DNA of 64,000 nucleotides from Adiantum capillus-veneris (lineage: Eukaryota > Streptophyta > Polypodiopsida > Polypodiales > Pteridaceae), in contig CM043959.1 of NCBI GenBank assembly GCA_014529385.2, positions 15,335,309 through 15,399,308 on the forward strand. Direction: 5' to 3'. Every line of letters begins with the position of its first letter. The first letter of the stretch is position 1. Positions 21,352 through 34,848 of this stretch are shown in pieces. The notes below the pieces were generated by a model that saw only the letters and a list, made by a program, of their open reading frames with translations, had not been told where the DNA came from and ran no database searches. A program made the translations under genes and the position numbers.

Positions 21352-24200
21352 TAGCCTTACCTCATAAGCTTTCAGAATTGTGTCCAAAGGTTCGAACACC
21401 TTGTCTACCAAGACCGACCCTCCTGATGGTAGATCCGATGGTTTTTTTATCTTGTTGTTGCCCTTAAGGTCTCTTTCCCTTTGAAGTTGTTCCTCTGTTT
21501 TTTGCAATTTGGTTTCCAATACCATTTTTTTCTTTTCTCTTTGGCTTTCATCTTGTTTCATTTTGCCTTCCATGATTTCCTAGGGGTTTGGAGAGACAAG
21601 TTTTCTATCTCTGTTTAGCTGGCTGGGACGTTCCTTGCTGCCTCACATGCTTTGAGCTCTAGTGACCTCGTTTATCGGAATGTTCGGTTCTGTTTCTGAT
21701 CCACTTGAGCTTGGCACAATCCCCATTTTGTTCATGGTTGCTTTTCCTTTGTTTTTGGGGGTTTTTGGACAGTGTGGAATGAGATGGCATCCGTCATAGA
21801 ATCCAAAAAGTTTCACCCGTTCTCATTTCTTTGGACAAACTCTAGCCCAATGATCACCGCCACATTCATAGCATGGTCCTACAGGTGGTGGAGAAGCTTG
21901 TGGAGCTCCCATTGGTTTTCTTGTTCTAGGAGGGTAGCCCCTAGGTTTATAGCCCTGATTTTCCATGAACAGGAGCATATTCTCATTGACCAAATAATGG
22001 TTTTTAGTTGGTTGTGCTATGTATGAGGGCTTGGATATCTCTTTCGGAATTATCCATGGATTATGTCCCTCTAGAGCATATGCATTCCCATCAAATCCCC
22101 TCTCATAAGTATTGTCTGAATATTCTCGGTATGAGACTACTTGGACCATACTCTGATCAGAAGGTGGTTCTATGGGTTGACAAATCCTTACCATAGCCCT
22201 ATTTTCCTGGGGTAAGGGAGGTTCCCAACATAGGTTTAGGGTTTAGGGTGCCCCAAGATTGCGTTATTTGGCCCTACTTGGTACCTTGGAGGGGGCGGAA
22301 GTTGTTGTCCTTCACGTGGTCCGTATTGTCTCTCTCTAACATAGTTCCGATTATAGAAACAGTCGTGATTTTCATGGTTTGTCCATTTTTGTTCTGTAGC
22401 ACACCATTTCAATACTCGCTGTGCGTTTACTCCTGGCCTTTGTTGAAGGTTGCACCACTGGGTTGGATGATCTCCTCCACAAGTATCGCATTTTCAGGTG
22501 GGCGGTTGTCGTGTGTTTGAGTTTGTCCCGTTTCCTTGGTTTATCCTCCTGATCACTTCCTCGATGATTGGATCAACATCTGGCACAATTGGGTTTTGCC
22601 CTCCCAATTTTGTCGTGGACTCACTAGTGGTGCTTTGTCTTCAGTCACCTCCCCATATGCCTTGCAGTTATCTACAAGATACAACGCCTCTTTTGCGACT
22701 TGCTCAAAAGTTACACACGCCTTCAAGTGCAAGTCCTTTTTGAGTATGTCATTTCGCAATCCTTCTATGAAAAGGACTGATAGTCTTTCATCCTGAGGTA
22801 GTTCTTAAGCAGGGCATCTTTCTATGTACTTCTTGAAACGAAGTGATGCTTCCTTCACTTTCACTTATTCCTTTTGCCTAAATGCATAGATCTAGGAGAT
22901 AGTGTTATGCTTGATCCCCCTTTTTTAGAATTCCTCAGTGAATTCTCGGAGAAGTTGCTCAATACTTGGGAATTCCAAGCTGTTTAATGGTTGGAACCAA
23001 GCCAAAGCAGTACCTTCTAATGTCAACCCAAATCCTTCATATTGAGTGTGGAAATACGTTACCTGTTCCGCTCTCAACACTTGTTTGAAGATTGAAACAT
23101 GGGCATACAGATCTCTTTTGGGTACGCATTTTGCCACCTGAGATGGTCGCATACGTCTGGCCTTTGCAACCATTCTAACAACTCCTGGTCTTCTTGGTGT
23201 GGCTTCTCTAGGTTCATAATCTCCTCTTGGTACTAGCAGTGTTATCATATCCGCTCTACGTTCATCAAGTCGATCTCGTGTAATAATCGGAGGGATTCTA
23301 GTGGTGTAAGTGATGTCAGGAATAGTACTGCCCTTATGTGTGTTCATGGAATCCCTAGACGCCGTCGATCCTAAAGGTTCTATTTTTGGGACTCGTTCAT
23401 GTTCATAAGAATCCTCCACCTTGGTTTTCAAGGGGCTCATGGGTACAGTCTTAGGTCTGGTGTGAGTAGTCCATTAGGAAAATTTTGAGCTCATTTTTGG
23501 GCCTTGTAAGAATTGTTGATGTGGCATAGGTTTCAAAAAGTGGGGATTGGTAAAATTTTTGTAAATAAGATCCAAACTTGTTGGAGGTTGGATATTTAGA
23601 ATCTACTCTTCAAATGCTATCTATTGATATATAGCATGCATGTATCGGACATTGCCTTCATATAGATCTAGAAAAAGGTGATTTTAGATTACTGTAACGG
23701 TAACAAAAATTGGTTGATTGAAAAAAAATGGCATAACTTTCATAGAAGTCATTCAAACTTTTCGGACCTTATCTCTTTAGAATCCATTTTTTAAAATCTT
23801 TCCAATGATAGGTCATATCATGGGGTTCTGAGAAATACTTAGAGGGGTCTACCGGGTTGCTTTCTTTTGTACAACTTTGATGATGTGGCACTCTTAAAAG
23901 GCCCAAAAATGAGTTCAAAACTTTCCTAATGTGTGGTTTTTACTTCCTCCGGATTTACATAGTATTGGTGGAGTGGTCCTCCAAAATATGTATATCTCTC
24001 TAACTCCTTATGATCCATTGGAGAGTACTTTTGGCCATACTTGTCCATTATGACCACGTGAATACTTTTGCCCTCCATGTACGTGTAAACATACAAGTTT
24101 TTTCGGTCTATCAATTCTTTGATGCGGGGCTCGTTACATCTGTAATAGAGTGTTTGTTTCCATTATTGAACTTATAAGCATTTCCTGGGTGATTGTTCTC
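21352..24200 (-). pseudogene. Gypsy element Z: gag region (broken, 3'-truncated)
   Basis: The minus strand holds a degenerate Ty3/gypsy gag. The N-terminal piece is at 23926-24114 (SIHVVIMDKYGQKYSP). Retrotransposon Gag follows at 22925-23440 (VSIFKQVLRAEQVTYFHTQY, then TALAWFQPLNSLEFPSIEQL) and 22553-22759 (VTFEQVAKEALYLVDN). A zinc knuckle, CYECGGDHWARVC, lies in 21823-22194. A Lys/Glu-rich segment with SGGSVLVDKVFEPL (21349-21573) matches the same place in X (SGGSILVDKFFEPI, near 60170). Coding ends abruptly at the TG1 LTR, so protease and pol are missing. Several frameshifts and stops are present. Confidence 0.75.
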
Positions 24201-25636
24201 CATCTTTAACATCAGTACCCAGTGAAGTCCCCATCGATATCAATGGCAAGCATGAGTCTCGACATTATAGATGTTTTGAGTGTTCTGTTAGCACTACATG
24301 TTTGTTAGTGCCACACTCAAGTTGAGTTTCTGTTACTCTTAAAACTCACATCAACTGATCTATACCATGAGGTCTAGCAGCAGCACACAATTGAGACAGC
24401 ATGGCTATTGATCAGAGCTAGGCATCTCACTCATATAGATATCTCGTTCTCTCTATAGCACTATGAGTATCTATGGAAGCACAATTTTGGGGTGATACCC
24501 AGTGCGTGATTATGAAATTACCGCATAGGCATCGAGAATCACAACTTGATCTATCCCAGTTATACTTTCAAGGAAAGACGTCGGCCATTTACCACGGGGT
24601 ATGGGACAAATTCAAATTTTCAAGCTGATTCCAATCATTTTGTATACAGTCGACTATGTTGGTTACCGTTACATACTAGTTGAGCAATTTTTATAAAGGG
24701 TCTTACCAAGGGGTTCAACCATGTAGATTCTAACCCAAGGGTCTGGAGTGCAAAGGCAACACCCAGGGTTCCCAATGCAGTGTTACTTGTTTTTCACTAA
24801 TTTTTCCATTTGTGTGACTACCTCTTCACAGGTGGAAGACGTGCTCCTGTGCAGTTGAATACGGGTAAGTGAATATTTAGTTCAACATTTGCATAAAGGT
24901 AAGTGAACATTAAGTTCAATCCCTAGGTACGCATTTATTGATTGCATGTTTCAAAGACATGCCAAGGGCATGTCGGAACAAAAGTATTTTGGGCTGTAGT
25001 GTCCAACATATATTTTTTACATTATGCAGTTATAGACCCACTTGTAGGGTTTATTTGGCACATGTTGTCACATGGGATACAACATGGTATAGGAACTCAA
25101 GGAGTTTGGTTTAGCCAGTGTGGAGCAAGGCTAATGAGGGTCCCTCTCATTCCCATCGTAGAGTGTTTGCAATTACCTCCACGAACAAGTACATCCTGTG
25201 GCTTGAAGGATGTTCTTTTTTCAGACACCTTACATGAGACATATTCCACATGTGAAGAATATGAGTCTTTGTACTGAAGTATGTGTCACGACAAAGTCCC
25301 TAGGTGCTGGTCATATCTCTTTTCTCGGCCATTTTCAGCACGACGTATCAGGAGCGATTTCGATGGCCAAAAATTGATGGATACTTAAACATGACTTGTT
25401 AAGGTACAAGTATACAGATGGTTGTTTATACAAGGCTCTGAGTTGTTAATGAAAAGGTTTCATTGTTTTTCCCTAGAAGTGATTAATGTTTTACCTTCAA
25501 TTATGGTTCAAACGTGTTAGCAAGGCTTGCAAATTATTGCAGTAATAAGTATTTAGTTTTTTTCAGAACTCTTTACATTTCTCTTTAATGTGTGCTAGGA
25601 GCATCACATTCGCCATAAGTATTGGCAAGGATCATC
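24201..25636. other. No gene recognised between gypsy Z and copy B
   Basis: About 1.4 kb holds only short frames, such as 24942-25277 (+), with no recognisable domain. It probably includes Z leader sequence and older repeat remnants. No palindrome array like those of the E1, E2 or X leaders was seen here. Confidence 0.5.
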
Positions 25637-26575
25637 ATGAATATACAGGTTTGGATTTGTTTTTTTCTAAATGCATGCACACTAGGTGTTATGGGCCCTA
25701 GTGTTTAGCAAAGGCTGATTTGGAGCGGCAAGCATATTCATCACATGAGTGCTATGAAGCATTTTGCACACTAGGTATAGTATCTCTATGAGATTAGTTT
25801 TGGGTCTACCAATCACCAATAGAGGTCATGGCTTGGTTTGGGTGCTTGTGGATCTTTCAAGTTAGCTAAGATGGTTATGTAGGACATTTTTGATTCCTCA
25901 GCAATGTTGTACAATATAGTGCTCCCCGTTTATCAGTCATTTGGGAAGACTGTGTGTAAACTGTGGGAAGACACCTAAATATTGTTAGTTATCCAAGGGG
26001 ATATGTAGATTACAAAGTGTAATCTTGAGCTGAAGGATATAAAAAGTGCGTACGTTAGCCCCAAGCAATCTAGTTAGTAAGAACTTCTTGCTCTAGTTGG
26101 AGTTTGCTTACCCTACGTACATCATGTTTGTGACTAGGTTTAGTCTCTTGACGTATAGGTCAAGTTCTCAACCTTGAACACTAGCTATGGTGGGGTTGTT
26201 TTACTGATGAAATTTGAGAACCAGTCAAGGACTTAAACTTGGCTGTTGAGTTATGTCAACAAATTACTTTCAAGGAAAGTGAAAAGAGGTGCTCTTGGAG
26301 TACATCTTAGTTGTGATAACTCATTTAGCTACTCAAGTGAGTTCTAAATGTAGTGTACATGCTATATTATCTATGCGATAGTTACACCAAGACGGTTGCA
26401 ACATGACAACAATATGGAAAATCAAGATGCTACTCTTGGTTTCATTTAACCTCCTACTGAACCGTGTTTTAATTAAGCAAACAACTGCATCTCTGCAGAA
26501 TGCCACTATGGAAAGCATTAGTGTATCATCATTCTTGTTTTCAAGGACCAGAACACTTCTCCAAGGAGGGAGTAA

Positions 26576-26756
26576 TGTCATGCCAAGGGCAATGCACAAT
26601 GGTCAAGGACCAGGCCCAAGGGGCCGGCTGCAAGTGTGGATAGGGAATGAGGCCCAAGGGTCTATTTAATGGGAGGTTCATTCCTAGGCAGTCCCACCAG
26701 GGGCCTTTCAAATACCTTTTAAGGCTAATAAAGGTTTCCTGCTCTTTAAAAGCCTC
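26576..26756 (+). repeat. Putative 3' LTR start, copy B
   Basis: Counterpart of 939-1128: TGTCATGCC follows the tract CCAAGGAGGGAGTAA. It is slightly shorter because a small segment near 26680 is missing. The end is uncertain. Confidence 0.35.
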
Positions 26757-27245
26757 ACTTTTTCTCGATCAATCGTTAGGGTTTTCTTGTCATGACTTTG
26801 AGTGGACATTCCACTATTGCTAGATGTTGCACCTTTTTCATCGTCAAGAGGACAAAAAGCTTCTAATAGTCTGCGTGTGGAGTAGATTTTCCCTAGACAA
26901 ACCAAATTTTTTCTCTTGCCACTATGCAACAACCTTGTAAAGATGATCATAAAGTTCATGTCCTTGCACTATTGGTGCTTGTCCATACAAATAAGATCTG
27001 GTAATTATGTGAATGTCATTGACATGATGAAGAGTTGAATATATGGTAGCAAATCCCCAAGGAGGATATTATCCTCCTCATCAACATTGAATGATGGTGG
27101 AAAAATACAATTCAATGCAGGATTAACACATCCCTTTAATGATGCATCATCTACTAGAAGCATTCTTTTTGCATCAATCTCAAATTTTGTTGATGCAATA
27201 GCCAATGGCTTGAAAAGTGCTTCTACTCCTGGATTATCTGGGCAA
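26708..27245 (-). pseudogene. Unidentified coding fragment, copy B
   Basis: Counterpart of 1079-1620. The frames 27005-27205 and 26708-26959 carry the same peptide (VDDASLKGCVNPALN, then LGDLLPYIQ). A frameshift near 27035 removes the GQAPIVQG part from the first frame. The family is not recognised. Confidence 0.4.
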
Positions 27246-27289
27246 GTGATTCTTGATTCTTAACATGTTTGACATTGGCTTTGTCTCCA

Positions 27290-28120
27290 AATCAGAAAGA
27301 ATGGAAACTTTTCTCCAGCCTCCTTCTCTAGAATCTTGACGATGTCCATTACATGTGTATCATTAGCAACAACTGATCATATCCCAACATTGAAATTACT
27401 AAGTAGAGTCGTTAAAAACTCAATGCATCCTAGTCGTAAAAAAATATACTCATGTTGAAAATTTAAGCTCTTAATTTTTTTGGACTTGTGCCTGCATTGT
27501 CTCAAAAGCAATACACCGAAGCTCAGTATTATAGTTAGCATTGGTCTGTCCCAGTTCCCATATCTTGAGCTACTAAAATGTTATGGATGGATTCTTCTTT
27601 TGACCTTGTATATTATGCATCACCTTCTACTTCCGTAGCATCACTCTTCAAATTCTTCTCCAATGGCTGCAATGGTTGACCTTCATGAACTTGTAGATTT
27701 TTGTCAACTTCTTCAAGAACTCTCTGGCCGCTATAGAGATCCATAGAATCTTATACTTCCATAGCATCACTCTAAAATTCTTCTCCAATGGCTACAATTC
27801 TTGACCTTTAAAAACTTGTAGATTTTTGTCAACTTCTTCAAGAACTCTCTGGTTACTATGGAAATCTATAGATTCTTTCTCAAAAGGTTCGATTTCTTGA
27901 AAATTATTTGTTCCAACAATCTCAGGTGAAACTTTGTTAGCCTCAATCTCAATAGGTTTAGTAGGTTGAAAATCCTTTGTACCAACAATCTCATGTGAAA
28001 CTTTGTCAATCGCAATATTGTGTTGAAGATCTGCAAGTTTTAAAAGACACCTATTGTTAGCTTTGCCACACTCTTGGAAGAAAATTAGAGAGTTTCCAAA
28101 TGACAAGTTTTCCATCTCAA
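27290..28120 (-). pseudogene. Degenerate coding remnant, copy B
   Basis: Counterpart of 1640-2480. The best frame (27792-28115, 107 codons) begins MENLSFGNSLIFFQECGK and includes two related units ending EIVGTKDFQ and EIVGTNNFQ. No known domain is seen; it may be part of the same lost gene as 26708-27245. Confidence 0.35.
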
Positions 28121-28189
28121 AATAAACTTAATAGATATCTCAAAATACATTTAATAAGACCAAGGATGTCATTGCAATATAGTTAGTGG

Positions 28190-30340
28190 AAAACATAGAA
28201 CCACCCTAAAGGGCCTTATGGTTGTATGGTCAACTTTGACTACAAGGTGTTGATAATAGGTTTCTTGAAAGAAAACACATTTTACTCTATGGCATAAGGG
28301 TCATAGAGTGAAATTTGTAGGTATCTTGAAGACTGCTTCGGAGCTTAAGATATGTCTTCTATGGTCTTAGGTCCATAAGACGTTTTCTTTGTATATGTAA
28401 TTAAAAAAAGAAAAATCTATAGTCTTGGGACCATAGGGTAATTTATACCCATTAGACCCTCTACATTGGAAAAATTTAGACTTAGAATTATTGGGTGTTT
28501 TCTATATGATCCTATGACCATAATGTGCTTTGTTCTGAACTTGAAGGACCACAACTCATGTTTTTGCACCTCTATATTTCACTCTATGTCCCTAGTGACA
28601 TAGGGACTCTCACTATGTTTTCTAGGACATGTGATGTTGATCATACGTAGGTTATAAGTTTCCCTATATTCTAATGAGAGATCCTATGGCCTTAGGGCCA
28701 TAGGGTAACAATGTACAAGCTCAAGATCCATATGTTGTCCTCTATACTAATGAGAGATCCTATGGTCCTAGGGCCATAGGGATCCCATTGAATGGCGTAA
28801 TTCTCATTCAGAGATTTTACATTGAACCTAGGTCACCCTCTACCCATAGAGCCATATGTTTCTCTCTATTCTAATGAGCAATCATATGTTTACCTCTATT
28901 CTAATGAGAGATCTTATGGCCCTAGGACCATAGGTCTACCATGGTGCCCATATAGGTGCCCTTGAATGGCCTAAATACTCTGGGAAAGATTTTACATTGA
29001 CACTCTGTTTTTTTGGGACACATGACAATGATCATATGTTGCTCAAAGAAAACTACATAGGTACTCTCTTTATGTGTCTTGAAGACTTTAAACAGCTTAG
29101 AATACACCTTTTCATGGTCTTAGGGATATATGGATGAGAAATTTTTTATAGGTATAAAATGGAGAAAACTTTATAGCCTTAGGCCTATAGGATGCACCTC
29201 TATATTTGTACCATGTGGCCCAAGGGCCATAGAATTTCTAGAGTAGAGAGTGCTGATAATAAGTTTCTTTAAGAAAACCATATTTTATCCTATGGCTTTG
29301 TATTGGTATCTTTAAGAATCTCTAAGAGCCTAAAATTGTCTATATTTGTCTTTAGGGCCATATAGATAGGATTTTTTGAATATATAATATAGAGAGAACT
29401 CTATAACCTTGGGATTGTAGTAGGGTACTTTTTGAATGTGTCACCCTATGGTCCTAAGGCCATAGGAAATATATGGAGTATTGTAAAACTTCTGGATTGT
29501 AGGATAACTTTTGCAGGCATAAAAAAGAGAGAACTCTAAAAACTCAACATTGTAGGGTACTTTTTGCATGTAGCACCCTACATGCAAAAGTGTCACCCTA
29601 CTTTTTGCATGTACTTTTTGAATGTGTCACCCTACGGCCCTAAGGCCATAGGGTGGTTTTTGTACATACCACTATATGGAACTAAGGCCACATAGCATTT
29701 ATGGATTACTTTATACATAAAAATAACTAATCTATAGCCTTTGGACCATATGATATAGTTTAGTGAAACAACTCCTTTGCCTATTTACTTAACATTATGT
29801 AGATCCTAATGACAAAGGGTGCCTTCTATGTTTGTTGAAGCCTTATTTACCTAAGACCATAGGGTCGCCAAGGTTCCCATCAAGATAATAACATAATACA
29901 TATGAAAAGTATCCAATGGCCCCAAGGATAATGGTGGACTAAGTGTCCTTCTAGAGAATCCATGTTGACACCCTTTGGTTGTGGAAGCATAGAGGGTACC
30001 CTCTGATTTTTATGACCATAACATGCTTTGTTTTGAGCCTGACGTATTGAAACTTTATTTTTATGTATTGGTATATTAGAACCCTAAGGACCAAGGGGCT
30101 TATGGGTTCATAATAACATAGATCATAGTTAGACAGCCCTATGGATTTATGGCCGTAGGGTGACAAAGGTGCCCTCTAACATCTTGATGTTCTACAAGTG
30201 AAGAATACTCAATGGCCCCAAGGCCATTGGTGACCAAAATATAATTGTAGACGATCTATATTGGGACTCTATGACCAAGGGAAATAGGATACCCATTGTA
30301 TGGTTTTATGACCATAACATGGTAATCTTTGAACATAGTA
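28190..30340. repeat. Field of CTATGG...CCATAG palindromes, copy B
   Basis: Counterpart of 2560-4640, with the same palindromes (for example 28681-28702 and 28757-28778). Two small private additions are seen: a repeated CTAATGAG segment near 28870-28910 and an inserted, partly self-complementary segment at 29578-29640. No ORF is supported. Confidence 0.7.
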
Positions 30341-30430
30341 GCCTGTAGTGTTACATAGATCCTATCTCTCTTTGCTTCATAAGTGTCACTTGGACCATCA
30401 CACAAAACACCCAAAGAAGCTAAAAACATG

Positions 30431-31309
30431 TGTTAGCGGGTCGCCGCAAGACGGACGTCTACAACATAGCTCTTTTGTACTAATATGTAAGGAAGCGACT
30501 CGGGATGGGACACGGAGACTTAATGTGAGTGTCAATCTCACCAAAGTGAACTCAGGGGCTACTCGTTCTATGACAAAAGCAAATCAACCACTTCCTAGTC
30601 AGACAATTAGTATGCATCCAATCTGAGCACTCTAGGTCATCACGCCTTTTCGGCATCCAAATGAATCCAGAATGCCATGAAACTTAAGGAGAGGTATCAA
30701 ACACTTAAGTGCTCAATCCTACCATGTTCTGTCACCATCTGGGAAGGTACATACATCACGATCCATCACAAAAAATATGCAAAAAAATGAAACAGAAGTA
30801 CTTGGGAAGGTCTTTCTTAAGCATAGAAACACTTATCCATGGTCAAAACATAAAAAACAATTATTTTAACCTCCAAATCAATACATTTAGCTCACAAACA
30901 ATGCGTAACAAACCATAATAGGATTGGAAATGATCACACATAGATTGTAGAGCAGGTGACAAGGAACGCAATGTGTTATTCGAAAACAAATTCTGATTAC
31001 CAGTTCAAGAGAAAAGAAGATTACAAGTTGTAGTCGTAAGAGGCCTCCACAGTGCATGTTTTTGATTCTTGAAGCTAATGATAAATCTCCCCTCAAAACT
31101 AAGGGTTTTGACTTTAAAAGTTAAGGGGGCTTTCCCACGACCATTGGCCTCTTACAAGGGTGTAGACTCGAAGAAGTAGAGAGGGTATTGTCTAATTACA
31201 TCACAGTTACAACTTATCCTAGGCTGAATTACATGGCTTTCTTCAAAACAATAGAGTGCTTACAGGGTTTGGTGTGCATACGTGTGTATATACCTGTATC
31301 CACCAAACA
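30431..31309 (-). repeat. LTR1, copy B
   Basis: Minus-strand TGTTTGGTGGATAC...CCCGCTAACA, about 879 bp, after the polypurine tract at 31310-31322. It carries the degenerate E1-type palindrome at 30749-30768 with core ATCACGAT. Confidence 0.6.
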
Positions 31310-31322
31310 TTCCCCCCTTCCT
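31310..31322 (-). other. Polypurine tract of E1, copy B
   Basis: Minus-strand AGGAAGGGGGGAA abuts the LTR1 TG end. It marks the 3' end of the E1 internal region. Confidence 0.65.
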
Positions 31323-31362
31323 ATTCATTGCACGTCCTGGTGCAAGTTGTCTCTGAGAAAGT

Positions 31363-34300
31363 CTACTGCCTTCTTTCGAGTGTTGCAGTGAGATTTTTGA
31401 ATTTCTGAGCTCTTGCTTCAATCTCGACTTTGGTGGCTAGCTCTCTGAAGGGATTATTACTGAGGTTACTTTGGTAGGTGATGTGGCGGGTTGGCGGATC
31501 GTTTGTCATTGGGTTGAATATGGAAGAGTCCACTTTGAAGAAGCCTGTCATGAAAGCCTCTTCAAAGGTCTGCATGTGAGAGAGCAGAAACATGAATCTT
31601 GCGTACAATCCCATGATGACATTCCTGCTTGGGATTTATGTCTCCATATTCTAGCAAATGCCCCACGTACCTTCGACAAAAACTTGCTAGGGATGCTCTA
31701 CTGCTTTGATATCACTGAAAGCTATAATGCATGCGATGAGCATTTTGGCAATCTTTACAAGCATCTGACAGGCGAGATCTGGGATCTTTTTCATCATGTT
31801 GATTACCCCTTTTAGAGTTTGAATCATGTACTACTCGGATAGTGGGTTGTTATTGAGAGGCTTTGTGATTACCGGGTAGTTTAGCATTGTCGGTCTTTTG
31901 CTTTGCCAAATATAAAAACTATCCAAGGATCGTCGTCTGTTGATGGGACAATAAGTAGGGTGGATCCTGAGATGCTGGGGAGATTTCCTGTAATAGGTTT
32001 CATCGGTTGGTTGCTGATCAAACCATTTTTCCCGCCAAAGGGGTTGATTGTCTATGATTGCTTGAATGTGAAGGGCCATAACAGGAACCTCTGTGTAGTC
32101 CCCTCTGCTGTTTGGTTCAAGTTCGGGGAGCATCTTTTGCTGCCATAATTTAACTTCTTGTTGCATCAATGGCAGTATGATCGTCTCATGCCCATGATTC
32201 TTTACTACCTCATCTGCAGTCATCATGAGGAGGGCATCCGATTCTAGCACCTTCAGTTCATATTGCATATAAACCTTGTGGGAAGGGTCCTTTACTTCTG
32301 AGATCCAACGCTAAATTTCATCCCTTTTTTACTCCGAAGTGGATGTCGTGGCTGGATCTGCATATTCTTGCATTCCTTTTTCACTGCTGGTAGTGGGCAC
32401 CTCTGTTTGATGAGCTTCAAACGTGGATTGTTCGAATTATCCTCCCTGTTCAAATTCCCCTAAGGCCTGTTGATATTTTGGCTGATTTGATCTCAGAGTT
32501 GCTAAATCCCCTATTGCCTCAGATAATTGCCTTTTTAATTCTCCGATTTCCTCATCCTTGGCCTGTTGTAGGGCCCTATGACCTGCTGTCATGATCTATC
32601 TGTCATATTTCTCTTCTTTCAGGGCTTCTTTCAACTCTTTGATTTCTTGACTCAAGGAGGTAGATCTTGCAGTCGTCATTGAGGAGGAGGGGGTCTCTTG
32701 TATGGCCAGGAGTTGAGTCAAAGATCTGCTAACCACCACATATGAGCCTTGTAGCTTCTCATTTTGTTCTCTTTCTCTGGTTAGCTCCTCCTCAAGACGT
32801 TGCTGCTCGATCTACAATGTGGAGTTTGCCTCGTTAAATTGTTGCACTTCCTTGTAATAGTAGGCTGCATTCTCTTGTTCTCTCTGCAACTCCGATTGTG
32901 CCTGGAGGTGTGCCTTCTTTAGTGCTTCTATTTGTTGCTTTAGCTGCAAGGATTCTGCTGTCGTTTTAGATGCTTTCTTCTTGTTATCTTCTAACTCCAG
33001 TTCTCTTAGATTGTAAAGAGCCCTTTGACAGTGAAATTGTAGCTTGATCTGCTCTAAGTGAGCATCAATGTCAAAGGATTTAACTATCTTCGCTCCTTCC
33101 TCCATGGCCGCTTGTGAGCGTGGCGATCTTGGAATATGCTGGACTTTTGGCCCTAATCCGATTGTTCAGCCACCTCTGCTTGCTTTTCTCTTTGTTTCGA
33201 ATCTTTTAGAGCAGCAGAGGTTGTGGCGGGCTTTGTTTGTGCGGACTTCATTTCTTGATCCATTTTGTGTTCCGTCTACTTTTCCTCCACTCTTGTTCTG
33301 GCAATCCTGCAATTTCTCCTTCCTCTTTTTTCGAAGTCTCTGGAAGTGGCTCAGCATCCTTGGGAGAACCAATGTCTTGACCTTGTTGGTCCTATGTGTT
33401 GTGCTATTCCTCTCCTTGTGAGCGACTTTCCTCTTTTTCGCTTTGACTAGATTCGTCAGATAATTCGAGTTCATCGACGTATGGCTTCTTTGATTCTTCT
33501 CTTTGCCTTTGCTCCATCTTTTACTTGAGTTCATTTTGAATCAGCTACCGCATGGCGTTGGCAATCTCCCATTTTTCCTCAGCTTCCTGCCTCTTCTGTT
33601 GCTTGATCCTTTCTAAAGCCTCTGTTTGCCTGTGTAGCAACGTAATATTTTGGGCTTCATCCTCTTCTTTCTCATCATCCACTTCTGTTCCTTAGGTTTG
33701 TTTTTGATCTTGCTTTTGTTGGTGGAGCCTTTCCCTCAATGCCTGAGCTTCTTCCATTGGTCTCCTGGCATGTGTAATGGGAATAGCTTCCACCACATGC
33801 ATAGCTTTCTTTTGCAAGCGTGTATATCCAAGTGTGCATGGGTTGTCCTGCTCCTCCTCTAAAGACTGGTACTCCGAAGGAGTGTCTCTTGGGTGGGACC
33901 CTTCTTCCTGGCTACTCCTAGCATCTGACTCGATCTTCTTGCTCTCAGAATCCTTTAATGTTTCTCTTTGCCTTGTCTATTTGACTTCTCGTTTTGGCCT
34001 TGTAGAAGGTCCTGCCACTGGTCTTACCACTCTTTTAGATCTATGGATAAGATCTATCTACGCTTCTGCAGATGGTAGATCCTCGATCATCTCCAGTGCC
34101 TGATAGGCTATACGCGTGAGCATTGGTCCCCCACTCATGTAAGCTTTACTTCTTTGACTCCCTTTCAGGTTTGCTTCCACAATAGTGTAAGGAAGATAGC
34201 TGCCAAAGTCACAACTGACCACCCTACCTTCATCCAAGCCCATTGCCATTATCACGGTTATGTGCAACAAAGGTTTGGTGTATCTAGGCAGCTTCTGCAC

Positions 34301-34848
34301 CTTGAAATGTTGCGATATAAGGTGCAATGGCAGTTCAGTTTCTGAGATCAGGTCTTGATACGCTAGCTTGTGGCATGGTTGCTTCAAAAAGGCTTTATCA
34401 TTGTCTATTGCCTTTGTCTTCTGCAAGAGATTGTGCGTCCCTTGCGACAGGTGGAGGGCTTTATTAATAAGTTCCGCTATGATCTTTACCTTGACGACTG
34501 CCCTATCCTTGTCTGTCAAAGTTGCTTCCGCATTGTACTGAATTGAACTTATGAGCTCGTGAGCTCGTCTAAAGTCCGTTCCCCAAGGAGGGAGTCGTAA
34601 GAAGTTGTCTAGCTGTAGGCACCTGTCCCCTGCTTGCACTTTTGGTTGTTGGTGCAAAGTCCACATTTCCTGTGGAAAGATTGTGGCCTTTACAATTTCT
34701 CCGTCTGCTGCTTGAAACCTTCCGATGAAGATGTTCATCAAAATTGCTTCAAGTACCTCTTCGGCAATGTGAGCTTTCTCATTTGATGAGATATCGGTTA
34801 TCTCATAGGGTGCGCATTCCACTTCCTTTGTGCTTTCCTTTGAGGCAT
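31363..34848 (-). pseudogene. E1 ORF1: large coiled-coil protein, copy B (broken)
   Basis: Counterpart of 5661-9131. The ATG is at 34846-34848, but a one-base deletion a few codons later shifts the frame; the conserved N-domain is read in 34058-34822 (YEITDISSNEKAHIAEEVLE). Charged linker frames lie at 33166-33534, coiled coil at 32330-33105 (for example 32812-33105) and the C-terminal helical part at 31363-32268 (FEEAFMTGFFKVDSSIFNPM). Comparison of copies shows shared, older stops (for example the TAG near 32313 / 6601) and private ones: copy A's TAG at 7875 is CAG here. Decay therefore began before duplication and continued after it. Confidence 0.7.

Noticed and set aside
24942-25277. 111-codon frame (+) as a host gene
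   Set aside because: No domain, no second copy and no flanking gene signals are seen; the composition is compatible with chance.
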